Positions 48,175 through 60,281 are shown, numbered from the stretch's first letter. The stretch is DNA of 64,000 nucleotides from Tipula vernalis (GCA_958295665.1 OY282558.1:354943448-355007447), one strand, 5' to 3'. A program made the numbers and translations. Notes: a model not told the origin generated them from the sequence alone.

Positions 48175-48600
48175 ACTTCACTCGGTCTTTCAGTGGGAAC
48201 AATATGATATCAAATGATGTAAAAAGCCCCTGACTATCCGTAAAAATAAGGGAAGTATTTTTTCTAGTTACCTGATTATTTAAGTGGCCATTTGGCAAAA
48301 TCTCTGGGATCAAAACAGCAGAGTTTTTTATTAATCCAATTTTAGTTGGGAACATATTGGGGTTAGAAGCCCCTGACGATCCACAAAAATAACAAAATGA
48401 GTTTTTTAATGCTGAAATATCTTCTTGTTAGTTTATTATGTGGCCATTTGGCAATATATCTGGGGTCAGATTTATAGAATTTTGTATTTAGCTAGTTTTC
48501 CTTAGGACCGATATGTCATCAAACAAATTTGTGAGACCCTGACGATCAGTCAAATAAGGGAAATGATTTCGATGCTGGGGTAGCTTCTGTTTGTGACATT

Positions 48601-48740
48601 TTAATAAGTATTATAATAATGGTTATGATCCATTATTACTTGGTTTTTTGCTGTGTCTTTATCACGTCTTTTAAGTTAAAATTAAAAAATTTTTAAAATT
48701 TTTTAATTTAGTTTTAAAAAACCAAAACTTAATTGTCTTT
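48601..48740. other. Short AT-rich spacer
   Basis: It ends with AATTGTCTTTC (48731-48741), an 11-base word repeated just after the 459 bp array at about 50093-50103. Confidence 0.4.
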
Positions 48741-50087
48741 CAAGTTTATTTACCTCGTCCGCAAGTTTTTATTGTTTATCTTCTTATCGGCTTTTCGGAC
48801 ACAAATATATTATATTGGTATATATTGGCATTCACAAAATTTTGATTAGTTAATCATAATCAAAAATTAAGAGGCCACCTATTTAATATATCTACACAAA
48901 AAAGCAGAAATATCAGATTTCCCATACCCTAACCCCAAGAGTTATACAAAGTGTACCAACTCTGAACAAAATAAGAACTTTCCTTGAGCTCATTGTATTG
49001 GTAGTTTGGTTTCGTACTGAAAAGTTTGGACTACTCATCAGGTAGCTACGACCAAACTACAAAAATAAAATTCATACTTAACACCAAGAGTATCAAGTAT
49101 GAACGTATAGATTTAGCGAATTAAGTTCACTAAATCCAAAAAACAAACTCAAGGAAAACCCCCATCTGTATGTGTATGATGCCTTACACAATTAAATTTC
49201 AAGTTTATTTACCTCGTCCGCAAGTTTTTATTGTTTATCTTCTTATCGGCTTTTCGGACACAAATATATTATATTGGTATATATTGGCATTCACAAAATT
49301 TTGATTAGTTAATCATAATCAAAAATTAAGAGGCCACCTATTTAATATATCTACACAAAAAAGCAGAAATATCAGATTTCCCATACCCTAACCCCAAGAG
49401 TTATACAAAGTGTACCAACTCTGAACAAAATAAGAACTTTCCTTGAGCTCATTGTATTGGTAGTTTGGTTTCGTACTGAAAAGTTTGGACTACTCATCAG
49501 GTAGCTACGACCAAACTACAAAAATAAAATTCATACTTAACACCAAGAGTATCAAGTATGAACGTATAGATTTAGCGAATTAAGTTCACTAAATCCAAAA
49601 AACAAACTCAAGGAAAACCCCCATCTGTATGTGTATGATGCCTTACACAATTAAATTTCAAGTTTATTTACCTCGTCCGCAAGTTTTTATTGTTTATCTT
49701 CTTATCGGCTTTTCGGACACAAATATATTATATTGGTATATATTGGCATTCACAAAATTTTGATTAGTTAATCATAATCAAAAATTAAGAGGCCACCTAT
49801 TTAATATATCTACACAAAAAAGCAGAAATATCAGATTTCCCATACCCTAACCCCAAGAGTTATACAAAGTGTACCAACTCTGAACAAAATAAGAACTTTC
49901 CTTGAGCTCATTGTATTGGTAGTTTGGTTTCGTACTGAAAAGTTTGGACTACTCATCAGGTAGCTACGACCAAACTACAAAAATAAAATTCATACTTAAC
50001 ACCAAGAGTATCAAGTATGAACGTATAGATTTAGCGAATTAAGTTCACTAAATCCAAAAAACAAACTCAAGGAAAACCCCCATCTGT
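48741..50087 (+). repeat. Three-copy tandem array, 459 bp unit
   Basis: Units start at 48741, 49200 and 49659 with CAAGTTTATTTACCTCGTCC. The first two are 459 bp; the third is cut after CCCCCATCTGT (429 bp). No difference between copies was seen by eye. The unit has no open frame. It contains a short inverted pair (CATACTT and AAGTATG about 15 bases apart). The flanking 11-base word AATTGTCTTTC on both sides looks like a target duplication or a shared junction with the Penelope-like end. Confidence 0.9.
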
Positions 50088-50098
50088 CTGTAATTGTC

Positions 50099-50885
50099 TT
50101 TCTTTAATCGTGATATTTGTTTAAAAAACTTTCTAAGACCGGTTTCGAGCTTTGCTCTTCGTCAGTGTCAATTTACAACTAAAAATATTTTCGTAAAAAT
50201 TGTGATACAATTATTTTTCTATTTCCATGATCATGTCATATAATTTATTCGTTTTAAAGTTTGTTTAATCATTAAGAAGTAATGGGTTGTGGCACTTTTG
50301 ATATATTTCAAATTCTTCCACTCTATCCATTAAATTGCCATTGCTAAATCTGTGTAGAATTTTTAGGTTGCTTTCTTCATTTGTGTATGTGTGGCCATCT
50401 TCCGCTAAATGTTGTGCAATTTGATTTGTATTTATGCCGCACCTGTTTAAGTTCGTTTGGGTGTTCTTTAAATCGTACTATAAATGAACGTCCCGTTTGG
50501 CCAATATAAAATTGTTAACAATCATTACATGACAGTCGGTAAATTCCGCTTTCTTGTTGTTCTTTCTTTTGGGTTCGTAATAAATGCGAAAGTTTTCGAT
50601 TGGTTTTGAGTGCTAAGTATGGTGGAGCCATATTGATGCATAATTCGTTTTAGTATGTTAAACATGTGACTGTGGTTGTAACACGTAATGTGGTTAGATG
50701 GTGTAGTTGTATTTTATTTTTAATTTTAAAATTGATGAGTTCTATAGTGTCCTCTGTGTATCCATTTTTAATAGCTATTTGTTTTATGGTAGTTAATTCA
50801 TCATCATAATCTAATTTTTGCATTGGTATACTATTTAGACGGTATATTAGATGGTGATATGTAAATACAATATAACCCCTCAAAA
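50099..50885 (-). pseudogene. Inverted Penelope-like 3' fragment: GIY-YIG endonuclease end and 3' untranslated region
   Basis: Read from 50885 leftwards, it begins in the polymerase thumb (SIPMQKLDYDDELTTIKQIA at about 50830). It passes through SGIYRLSCNDC, a stop, then QFYIGQTGRSFIVRFKEHPN (about 50540-50470), the GIY-YIG nuclease. It continues with NLKILHRFSNGN and LMDRVEEFEIYQKCHNPLL, followed by the untranslated end with a hammerhead-like motif. The stretch around NGNLMDRVEEFEIY is intact here, unlike in the plus-strand copy. Confidence 0.8.
50137..50165 (-). ncRNA. Hammerhead-ribozyme-like motif (left copy)
   Basis: On the minus strand: CTGACGA, then A, a 4 bp stem GAGC-AAA-GCTC, GAAA, and ACCGGTC. 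This follows the hammerhead core CUGANGA / stem II / GAAA / stem III ending in UC. ACCGGT is self-complementary, so stem III could form between two copies. Penelope-like elements are known to carry hammerheads in their terminal repeats. One extra A before stem II and no convincing stem I make this tentative. Confidence 0.5.
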
Positions 50886-50904
50886 AACAATAAAAAGGGA
50901 AACA

Positions 50905-51715
50905 CTAAACATCTATTTGATATCGAAAATGCTACATTAAAAACGAAGAAAATTCATCAAGAAGAGATATACAACAACATTCGTAAAGTCAAGAAGGTTA
51001 CTCCAACAGTTATGAAAACTTTTTCTAATGCGAAAACTTTAAAAAGTATTTAGCACAAATTAGCAGAAACCAACGCTCTCATCACGAAAGCAGATAAAGG
51101 GGGCACATCAGTCATAACGTATGTAACGGAATATGACAAAAAAATTGAGGAATACATCCGTGATAATAACATTTTGGAATTAAGTAATGACCCAACCAGA
51201 AAGAGAAAATATTTAAAGGATATTAATGCAACTATTAATAAATCTTCACATGTATTAGAGAAACGCTAAATGTACTGTAATAAAATGGTCAACCCCAAAG
51301 CGCCCCAAATTACAGGACTACCAAAATTACATAAGCCTAACACACCCATCAGACCGCTCAATAATTTTACATCCACACCTGCATATAAAATTGCCAAATA
51401 TTTAAATCAAAGGTTGAGTACCCGTATTAAACTTAAAAATTATCATTCCGTACGTAACAATATGGAATTAGTTGACAAAATTCAATTTGTAATAATACCC
51501 ACTGGAGCAAATGTACTCAGATATGCCAATTGATGAAACCATTAAGATAACTACAAGAATATTAGCTGAAAATAATTAACCCACTACAACTATAACGGAG
51601 ATCACACAATAATTAAACACAATAACAAATCATAACTATTTCCAACATAACAATAAAATCTACAATCAAACTGAGGGTTTACCAATGGGAAGCCCATTAT
51701 CAGAAAAATTAGCCA
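50905..51715 (+). pseudogene. Penelope-like reverse transcriptase, first part
   Basis: Frames with a few stops read KVKKVTPTVMKTFSNAKTLK, LITKADKGGTSVI (51080), YDKKIEEYIRDNNILELSND (51140), then ITGLPKLHKPNTPIRPLNNF (51315), the LYGLPKxHK block of Penelope polymerases. TPAYKIAKYLNQRLSTRIKL and NQTEGLPMGSPLSEKLA end at the Gypsy insertion. Stops near 51050, 51269 and 51530 inactivate it. The next residues, NICLNYIE, are found after the insertion. Confidence 0.85.
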
Positions 51716-52062
51716 TGTTGTGAGGCCGAGCGGTAGTCGCCACTATTTTTGGTGATCGGAGGATATACGGATATATTAAATTAAATAGATTTAGTTTATA
51801 AATTTTATTATAAATTTATTAATTTTATTATTGGATTAATTATAAATATTATTGATTATTATTATTTTATTTATTTATTGTTTAATGTTCAAAATTCGGA
51901 TTCATACTGACAACTGCTTTATCTTTTTCAACTTTATTACTTTTTATTATTATCAGTAATGAACCGGTTACAAATAAAATAGATTTATGTATTTTATGTA
52001 TTTCCAATACTAATTATAATAATAAGATGGGAAAATTATGTAAATGAGTGCATTCCATCACA
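51716..52062 (-). repeat. Gypsy 3' LTR
   Basis: 347 bp, reading TGTTGTGAGGCC to CCATCACA on the plus strand. It differs from the 5' LTR at three positions seen by eye, all in the first 120 bases. The purine tract GAGGGAGG (minus strand, 52063-52070) adjoins it, as expected for the site that primes second-strand DNA. Confidence 0.95.
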
Positions 52063-52446
52063 CCTCCCTCAATAAAACAAAAGTTATTCTAAGAATAAGC
52101 TTTTGAGAGGATTTTAAGTAACATAATTTTCTCATTTTCTCATATGTTTACATAAATATTAAATATGTATATGTACATAATTTTTAAATTAATTTACAAT
52201 GTTCTCAATTTAAAATATTTTTATACTATTTATGAAGATTTAATTAATTAAGTAATTAATAATAATAATACAAAGTATTTAAAAATTACAACTAGAACTA
52301 TGAATATCAAATTTTAGAAAATTACATAATATTTCAATTTTTATTTTTTTTTTTTTTTTTTTTTTTAATTTTTTTTTTTTTTAGGTAATTTCAAATCTTA
52401 ATGTAAGTTCAAAAATTTATTTTACTTTCTGAAGTGGATTTTTTTC
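52063..52446 (-). other. Gypsy 3' untranslated region with polypurine tract and long poly-T
   Basis: It starts with the polypurine tract next to the LTR and contains two long T runs at about 52343-52382. No reading frame. Confidence 0.7.
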
Positions 52447-55400
52447 TTAGTTGTCATTATTAAATTGTTTAAGACGATTATTATGAACGCATCTTTTACG
52501 ACGCTTGATTATGATGGTTGTATTTTCTGGTGATACGATTTTATCTACGGTGTAAGGCCCAGTCCATAAAGGTGGAGTTTTATTTAATCTTTTTTCATTT
52601 TTTAACAAAACCTGATCTCCGACTTTGAACGACACGATACGTGAATGACGATCATAATACTCTTTTGATTGATTCTTGTACTTTATGAGATTATTTCTCG
52701 CTATTTGAAACGAACTTTGCATTTTGAATCTTAAATCTGCGACATAATCTTCATAATTGTAAATCGGATTCATGTCATGCATTAATGAAGACGGAATATT
52801 TGGTTTTCTAGCCAACAATAACTCGTATGGCATAAAACCTGTAGTTGTATGTGGTGTTACATTATAAGAGAATGTTGCGTATAGGGTAACCACTCATCCC
52901 AACTATTTGGATCATGTTGAGTAAAATTACGTAAATATTCTCCAATAGATTTATGTGTGCGTTCAAGGGTACCATTTGTTTGAGGATGGTAAGCCGTTGA
53001 GTTGAATTTCTTAATTTGAAACAATTTGCATAAGTTGGTAAAAACATCGGACATAAAATTGGATCCTTGATCGGATAATATTGAATATGGTGCTCCGAAT
53101 GTACATATAAATTGTTCAGCAAATGCTTTTGCTACTGTGGTTGATTCCTGATTTTGAATGGGTATTGCAAATAAAAATTTTGTCAAATCATCCTGCAGAG
53201 TGAGTTTGTATTTATTACCGGTGGAACTTGGCACGAGTGGGTCAACTATGTCAAGAAACAATTTTTCGAATGCAGTTGATGATGTGGTGGTAATTCGCAA
53301 TGGCATTTTATTCAATGGACCGTGTTTATTCATTTGGCAACGATTACAATTCTTTATGAACCGTTCTATTCTTGAAAACATTCGTGGAAAATAATAATAA
53401 TTTTTTATACGTTTATATGTCCTTAGTATTCCGTGATGGCCACCTTGTGGTGTATTATGGTATTCTTCAATTACACGATTAATTTGATCTTCATCATTTA
53501 AAATTTTAATGTTATTTTGAACTGGAAGAAAGGATTGTCCGGAATCGGAAATATTATTATTAGTTGCTGTGGAAATATTTGGATTAGGTTCTAATTGATC
53601 GTGTTGTTGTTGTATATTTAGATTTAAAGTTTCAGTAATGTCTTCAGACTTCTGTTGTTGAAGCGTTGCCTTAGACCTTGTGATAACTTCTAAATTTGAT
53701 GTCATTAGGGTAGTTGATGGAATTTTTATTCTGCTGAAAGCATCTGCGTTCTGATTTAACTTTCCTGGCTTATGGTAAACTTCAAAATCATATTCACTAA
53801 GCTTGATTTTCGATCGTATTACACGTGATAATGGATCTTTAACATTCATCGTCCAAATTAAAGCTTTCTGGTCTGTATACAGCTTGAATTTGCGTCCATA
53901 TAAATATGGCCTGAAGTGTTGAACTGCCCATACTACGGCTAGTAGTTCCTTATCATATGTTGAATAATTTTTCTCAGCATTGTTTAATACACGGCTCGCA
54001 TATGCGATTGGTAAATCGAAGTTCCCGCGTTGCTGTGACAATACTGCGCCAATGGCTTCCTGGCTTGCATCGGTTGTAAGTATAAAATCTTCAGCGAAAT
54101 TTGGGTACTGTAACACTGGTGGATTGATGATCAAGTATTTCAGTTTATGAAATGCTTCATCTGCCAACACGTCCCACGTGAATTTCGCATTCTTTTTCAT
54201 TAATTTAGTGAGAGCTTTTGAAAGTTCAGCAAAGTTGGCAATAAACTTCCGGTAGTTGCCCACTAAACCTAAAAATGATTTCAGTGATTTCTGTTCTTCT
54301 GGAACTGGATATTGTACTATTGATTCGACTTTTTTAGGATCTGGATGTATACCGTCTTGACCAATGACATGTCCAAGATAGGCAATTTGCTTTTGAAGGA
54401 AATAACATTTCTGAGGATTTAACTTCAAATTTGCAATTCGAAATCTTGAATATACGTCTTTTAGTTTCTAATTGTGTTCTTGTAATGTAGCTGCATAAAT
54501 TACGACATCGTCCAAGTATACTAAACAATGTATACCTTGTAACCTGGATAGCACTGTATTCATGAGCCTTTGAAACGTTGATGGAGCGTTCTTCAATCCA
54601 AACGGCATTCTTATATACTGGTAGTGTCCAAAATTAGTGCTAAAGGCTGTTTTCTCTCTATCATCGTTGGTCATTGAAACTTGATGGTGGCCGTTCGCTA
54701 AGTCTAACGTTGAAAAGTATTTGCTGCTGCCTAACTTGTCAAGAATCTCATTAATATTCGGTAATGGAAATACATCGCTAATTGTCGTTTGATTTAACTT
54801 ACGAAAATCAACTACTATACGATATCTTTTGTTGTTGTTGTTAGTTGATTTTTTTGGCACTACCAAAAGAGGAAAATTCCACGGAGATTGACTTGGTTCT
54901 ATGATGTTTCCCTGCAACATTTCTTCTACTTGGTTTTCGATTTCCTGTTTGGCTGATTCGGGTAGGCGATATGGTTTTTGAAATATAGGTTTTGTATTTG
55001 GTTCCAGTTTAATTTCATGTTGCACTAAATCGGTTACACTAAGTTCGTCACCTTCCAAATAGAAAATGTCATGATATTCACGACATAATTTGATTACTGA
55101 ATCACGTTCTTCATTATTCAGATTATCGACTTGTATTTGGTCCTCTAGATTTTGCAAACGATTATGAATGGGGTTGGACCAGCTGTTGAGCTGATAGATA
55201 TGGAATTGATCGACATGTGCAACATCAATTGTTATATTTGAAAATTCAATTGCTTCATCACTTACATTTGCAACTTTGACAATAGATATACCATTTTTAC
55301 ATTTGATTATTGAGTTAGCAATGTATAGGCACGGTAATAATTCACTTGATTTGCATATATAATCACCATCACTTTGTTGCAAATGAACTAAAATGGGTTT

Positions 55401-55607
55401 TTCAGAACGTGCAGGCACGATTGTTGTTGGTAAATCCAAAGTTAGTGTGAACAAGAATACTTTATTGTCGATAGGAATCTCTAATGTACATATGAGTGGA
55501 GAAATCAATTTTGCAACGATATGAGGTTTGAAAATCCTTGCCTAGTATTCCATGGCATTGAATTGGAAAATTTGATTTAACTGCATGAAATTTTTGTGGT
55601 ATTTTAG
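52447..55607 (-). pseudogene. Gypsy pol: reverse transcriptase, RNase H, integrase
   Basis: From 55508: SAKQEIENQVEEMLQGNIIE, SPWNFPLLVVPKK, YRIVVDFRKLNQTT, the first Asp in FSTLDLANGHHQV, FGHYQYIRMPFGLKNAPSTF and the catalytic YLDDVVIY. An in-frame TAG at about 54466 interrupts it before KLNPQKCYFL. RNase H follows (TTDASQEAIGAVLSQ, STYDKELLAVVWA, LYTDQKAL). The integrase has its H-H-C-C finger (HHGILRTYKRI, CNRCQMNKH), then LDIVDPL, LSDQGSNF and YHPQTNGTLERTHK with the catalytic Asp, Asp and Glu. A frameshift at about 52875 separates the C-terminal end, with GDQVLLKNEKRLNKTPPLWT. One further frameshift lies near 55610. Confidence 0.95.
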
Positions 55608-55847
55608 TTAATCACTCAATATTATATTTGCTGCCAATGTTCCTAACGTTTCCATTTGGATGTCCGAAATTCCCTTGATATTACATTTATCGAGGACGCT
55701 ACATGGCGTTGTATCACTAACACAGCCAATTTTATTTATGCTTATATCGGCTCCTGTATCGATGAGGAATGATAATGGATTTGAGTCAGATATATCAACA
55801 TTGAATACGGCATAATTACTAAAATGAACAATCTTTGAAATAAACAC
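55608..55847 (-). pseudogene. Gypsy aspartic protease
   Basis: The frame reads NPLSFLIDTGADISINKIG, with the catalytic DTGA, and continues through a typical small retropepsin fold to 55608. It is out of frame with the downstream polymerase by one shift and with gag by a short gap near 55850-55980. The protein would cut the gag-pol polyprotein. Confidence 0.85.
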
Positions 55848-55986
55848 TTGCTGAACTACGCGGACATTTGTACTATTATTATTTTGATCAATAGGTTATG
55901 GAAATTCGAAAGGAATTCTAGACTTGTGTGCTATAGTGTTGGATGTAGGAATATTTTGTGGTTTCCATGTAAATGCATTTAATTCT

Positions 55987-57024
55987 TCAAATCTTTGGCT
56001 CGAACAGTGTGGTCGTGATGGTTCTGCCCGAGCCCGAAGAGTTTTCCGGCTGGCTGGATTGATTATCACTTGTAATTGGTAAACTTTGAACTTGTTGTTG
56101 ATTTCGGTTTAACCATCTGTAATCGGCTTGTTGCTTACGAAAACAATTTTGAAGGATGTGTCCAGACATACGACAATAAGCACACACGGTTTTGGTAGCC
56201 TGGTTTGGATAATTGCGATTATTATTATTTGAACTGCCACTGGGATTAAAAAAACATTTTGTAGATGTATGTCCTAATTTATTGCACTTAAAACATTTGA
56301 TTGGATTATTGTTTACGTTTTAAGGTTTTGAATTTGTTTGCTGGAATTGAGAATTTGACGTTCCTTGAGCAGAAAGCTCTTCTTCACAGGCTTGTGCAAT
56401 GGCTTCCCTCAATTTATTAAAGCGGTATGCTTTTACGACAAGCCTTATTGGATCACGTAGACCATCTTGAAATGTTTTTAAGGCAGTATTTTCATTTAAT
56501 TTTGTATATACTGCTGAATTATTATGACCAACGGAATTTGAACTAGCTTCATTCAATTCAGACAGTAGTTTATGTACACGCATTGCATATTCTCTGACAC
56601 TTTCATTTCTTGATTGACGTATTTTATTTAATTCGGCTTGTAGTTCAGGAACAGTTCGCTTAAAATCAAATTGGAGATTTAATTCGGTTTTTAAATCATC
56701 CCATGTCACAAACGTATTATGTTTCACGATATCGTAAGCTGTACCACTCAATTTTGTTTTAACCAGGTTTAAGAATTTATTATATTCAGTGTCCTTCAAC
56801 ATGTCATACACTGAATCGCAAGCGAATACAAACTTATGCAAATTTCTAGAATCACCGTTAAATTCCGGAATTATTTTCAATGCGGTTTCGTAATTTAGAG
56901 CCATTTTATGGATTAATTGCTTACGGTTATTATATAATAAATTGAAACGTTCAATTTTTCGAGATTTACCAAATAATTCACGGAGATTGTAAACATTAAA
57001 ATCGTTTTGTTCATCACCACTCAT
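55987..57024 (-). pseudogene. Gypsy gag with two CCHC zinc knuckles
   Basis: Starts MSGDEQNDFNVYNLRELFGK at 57024. The capsid region contains LKIIPEFNGDSRNLHKFVFA, TWDDLKTELNLQF and QSRNESVREYAMRVHKLLSE. An in-frame TAA at 56320-56322 interrupts it just before the knuckles CFKCNKLGHTSTKC (about 56280) and CAYCRMSGHILQNC (about 56170). The frame ends TTTLFEPKI at 55987. Apart from that single stop the frame is intact for about 345 codons. Confidence 0.9.
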
Positions 57025-57773
57025 TGAGAATTACATATTATATTATTATGTGTTTAGTTTTAGACTCAAGAAAAATAAAATAAAATTTTGACTTACCCGT
57101 TGAATTGATGAACCGTTCAATGTAATAGATGACTTATATTATGATTGCTGGAATTAACTCGTTTCTTCCATAATATATGTATGTGGATTGTTGAATCACG
57201 TACCCCAATTGTAATATGATGAATGCATAAATGATTCCGTTATTTACAATTGGAAAATACCAGCATTTATTAGTATAATTATGTTGATTATTTGGCACAA
57301 TTTCTTAGATGTTTGGCCAATTGCACATGGTCAATAATAATTGATAAGGGAGACAGGGGCAGGTTGTTACACTTTTTGTTTCATATTGCGTAACATGTAC
57401 AAGCATATGAATGGCAGCGATTTTTATTAAGGAAGCAAATATTTTGGTATATTGCTTTCAATAAAAAGAAAGTGAGAATACATAAAAATAATTTTAAATA
57501 TTATAAAATTAGCTTTTAAGAAATACCGTCAGTTGTAACAAATTACCCCGTACTTGGGGTAAGTTGTTACACATAGTGGGGTAAGTTGTTACAGTCAAAC
57601 TGGAACATTTTGCTTAATAAATAAAAACATATTCAATTTTTTTTTAACAAAAATATATTCAAAAATGAATTCGTATAATATAAAATTTAATAGAAATTAA
57701 AGGAACATGTTTAATTCAGGTACGGAATTTTCAGTCTTTCCATAATTCTTATATCTACTTATAATTAAGTATT

Positions 57774-59759
57774 TCAAATGCATTTGTAACATTTGTAAGG
57801 AACATTTTTAGTTGCGCATTTTAAATGAGCCCAGTCTTTGCATTTATTGCATTGTAGCCACTCCTCGCCGGGATTGCTCTGACTATAGGGATCCATGCAA
57901 ATCAGACAAAAATATTCTGTATCTAGCTGCAATCTTAATGTAGTCTTCTTCCTCTTTGGTAACGCTTTGTCATCAGCGTCCCCAATTTCTTTTTTTGGTG
58001 TGGCAGTTAAAATGGCAGCCTTTCGCTTCTTTCTACCACCTTTCTTTACAGACCGAGGGCCTGCTTTAGGAAATGGACGAGTAGCTTCCGGATTGAATCC
58101 AGTTGCGACGGCAGTAATTGCTGAAGTCGACGCGACAGGCTCTTCTGTTGTGCATATTTGCGTATTACCAGCAGTTATCAGATCTTCGTAAAACATTGTT
58201 TGACCGTTTATCGCCATCGAAATTTCTTCATAACTGATAGTGGGATCAATTTCCAAAATAATTGTGTTTATTTCGCCTCCTGTAGTTACTGGAATTGGCT
58301 CTGGATCGATAGGCAGTAAAATTTCATTCGAAATGTAATCCATGTGTTGAATCTGCAATTACAAAAGAAAAAAAAATTTTTTTTTGAGGTTTTCAGCTAG
58401 GCACAGGCAAAACATATTTACTACCTGTTGGTCGATTGTATCCGTAGACGGTTCTAATCGCTGAGCATCGGTAGTGTCTAAATTATTCTGAGGACGATCA
58501 GTAACTGAAGACCCTAAAAAGTCCACTTCTGCAAATATTTCTCGATTATACGGTGCGATACCACTGACCCTGAAGCCACTAATTATATTTTCCGGTGCAA
58601 GTGCCTTAGGCAGTGCTTCGGCGACGAGCTGAGGGATATTGTAAATAGTCATTGATTTGCCGGGGTTGTTGCGCATCCAAGCATTTTGTGCGTTTGACAA
58701 ATACTTTTTGAAGGGAAAAAATACAGTCCTGTCCAAGGGCTGCAATTTATGCGAGCAATGGGGAGGGAAGGATAACATTACTACTCCATTCTCTTTTGCC
58801 AAAGTAATGGTTTTTAGTGCCAAATGCGACTCGTGATTATCCAGGAGAAGCAACACTGGTCGTTCTAGTGATGGTTTTACGTGATGGATAAAATGATGCA
58901 TGAAATTATAAAATTCCTCTACGGTCATCCATCCAGACTTGTTGCCAGCCCCTATGGATCCACTTGGACCATCACGAATAAAATGGTTTTGATACCGCTT
59001 TCTTGGAAATATGAATTGAGGGGGTATGGAATTACCAGCAGCATTTACTGCAACACACACTGTGACTAATTGCCCTCTTTCTGCTGAAGTTAAACCTGCC
59101 ACCTGTTTTACTCCTTTTTCGGCAATTATTTTCCCCATTTTTTGTACTGTTGTTACTCCAGTTTCGTCCAAGTTCCAAGTTTCACTTGCAGTAAATTGAT
59201 AAGTCTCATTAACTTCAGCCAAGAAATCGAAAAATGAATTCACTGCTACGCGATTAAATCCAATTGCTCTACCAATACTGGTTGCTTCTGGCGTTCGAAG
59301 TGATAGGTCGTTGTGCGTTTTGAGAAAAATAGATAACCAATCCGGTCCTGCTAGTTTGTTTTTAACCCATGGCTCAGGAATTTGTTTATTTAATGAAATA
59401 GCGCACTCATATGCTAGCGATCTTGCATCTTTTGGCGTTAAACCAAAATATATTTTGGACGCATGTTTCATATATTGAGCAAGTTTCTTACTCTCCTCAT
59501 CATTAAAAACAGATTTTTTTTTATAGCCGTAGGATGGTATAAGATTTGTAGAGGATGGTACAAGATTTGTAGTTTCCTCTGATAAACTTGCAGTCGTGCG
59601 GGCTTTTGTTACATAACGCCATAGTGTTTGGCAATTTATATTCAACTCCTTAGCCACTAACCGAATTTTTTGTTTTTCAGTCAAAACTCTTGTCACCGCA
59701 ACTTGCATGACATGTGCGGGTGTTTCTCCTCGGTTGGTTTTTTTTTTGTAATTTCTCAT
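57774..59759 (-). CDS. pogo-like transposase with C-terminal PHD-type zinc finger, two exons
   Basis: Exon 1 is 59759-58425 and exon 2 is 58352-57774. The 72 bp intron (58353-58424) has donor CAG/GTAGTA and acceptor TTTTGTAATTGCAG/ATT, phase 0, giving about 637 residues. Domains: an N-terminal helix-turn-helix of the psq/CENP-B type (residues ~15-60, VAKELNINCQTLWRYV), a CENP-B-like second DNA-binding part (~85-150, GPDWLSIFLKTHNDLSLRTP), then the DDE core with ETWNLDETGVTTVQ (first Asp), PVLLLLDNHESHL (second Asp) and FPPHCSHKLQPLDRTVF (third Asp). Exon 2 is low complexity with a basic KKGGRKKRK stretch and ends with a Cys4-His-Cys3-type finger (FCLICMDPYSQS, WLQCNKCKDWAHLKC, CYKCI). No disabling mutation was seen. 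The enzyme would act in the nucleus by cutting and pasting its own ends. Confidence 0.9.
58353..58424 (-). other. Intron of the pogo-like transposase
   Basis: 72 bp with GT...AG ends, a pyrimidine-rich tract before the acceptor and an in-frame fusion of the two exons. Without splicing, exon 1 would read into the intron and stop at 58359 after a run of Lys and Phe. Confidence 0.8.
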
Positions 59760-60281
59760 TATACTGAAATATTCAATAATAAATGTATAAAACCTTGAAT
59801 AAATAAATTCAAAAAACTTTTAGATTGATTTTTGTTCTGGTTGTGATTTTCAACGGGGCAAGTTGTTACATGTAACAACTTACCCCAGCAGAAACGTCAC
59901 TACTTGCCCCAGCGTGTTCTTTCAACAAAATTCAATGTTTTTATACGAATTTATCAATAAATCAATAAAATTAATTATTCTAAACTGTAATAAAGTAAAG
60001 AAAGCATGCATTTACTATTCTTCTTACTGAAAACTAACCTTAAATACCCTACAAAACAAAATATTGTGACAATGCATTTTTTTACTTACCGCGCGCCAAA
60101 ACTAACAAATCACTTTTTCTATTCTCACATGCGACTGATCACAATGAAATTTCTGATACGACTGAAGATTTATAAATGTAACATTTCACTCACACACACA
60201 AATATTGTCAAATTAATAATTTATGAGTAATTCTCTTTTTAACAACCTGCCCCGTGTAACAACCTGCCCCGTTCTCCCCTA

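Larger units (their letters stand above)
45427..48600 (+). repeat. ~155 bp tandem repeat split by the Mutator-like element
   Basis: Units at about 45427, 45573, 48281 and 48440 share GTGGCCATTTGGCAAAATCT, CTGGGATCA, TTTTTTATTAATCCAATTTT, GACCCTGACGATC and AAAATAAGGGAAGTGATTTT. Unit spacing is about 146 on the left side and 159 on the right side. The DNA transposon at 45622-48174 sits inside one unit. Confidence 0.7.
57347..60279 (-). mobile_element. pogo-like DNA transposon, complete with both ends
   Basis: 2933 bp inserted in the Gypsy leader, flanked by TA (57345-57346 and 60280-60281). The left end starts AGGGAGACAGGGGCAGGTTG; the right end on the minus strand starts GGGGAGAACGGGGCAGGTTG. 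Subterminal copies of GGGGTAAGTTGTTACA or close variants occur at about 57370, 57553 and 57579 on the left, and at about 59856-59886 (as a head-to-head pair) and 60241-60270 (two copies) on the right. They are likely transposase-binding sites. The internal gene is intact. Confidence 0.9.

Noticed and set aside
48741..50087. CRISPR-like or LTR array
   Set aside because: Units are 459 bp, directly adjacent and without spacers; there are no TG...CA ends and no internal genes.
52063..52446. Envelope gene of the Gypsy element
   Set aside because: Only about 385 bp of AT-rich non-coding sequence with T runs lie between pol and the LTR.
57895..58191. Plus-strand frame of 98 codons
   Set aside because: It is antisense to exon 2 of the pogo-like transposase and has no domain.
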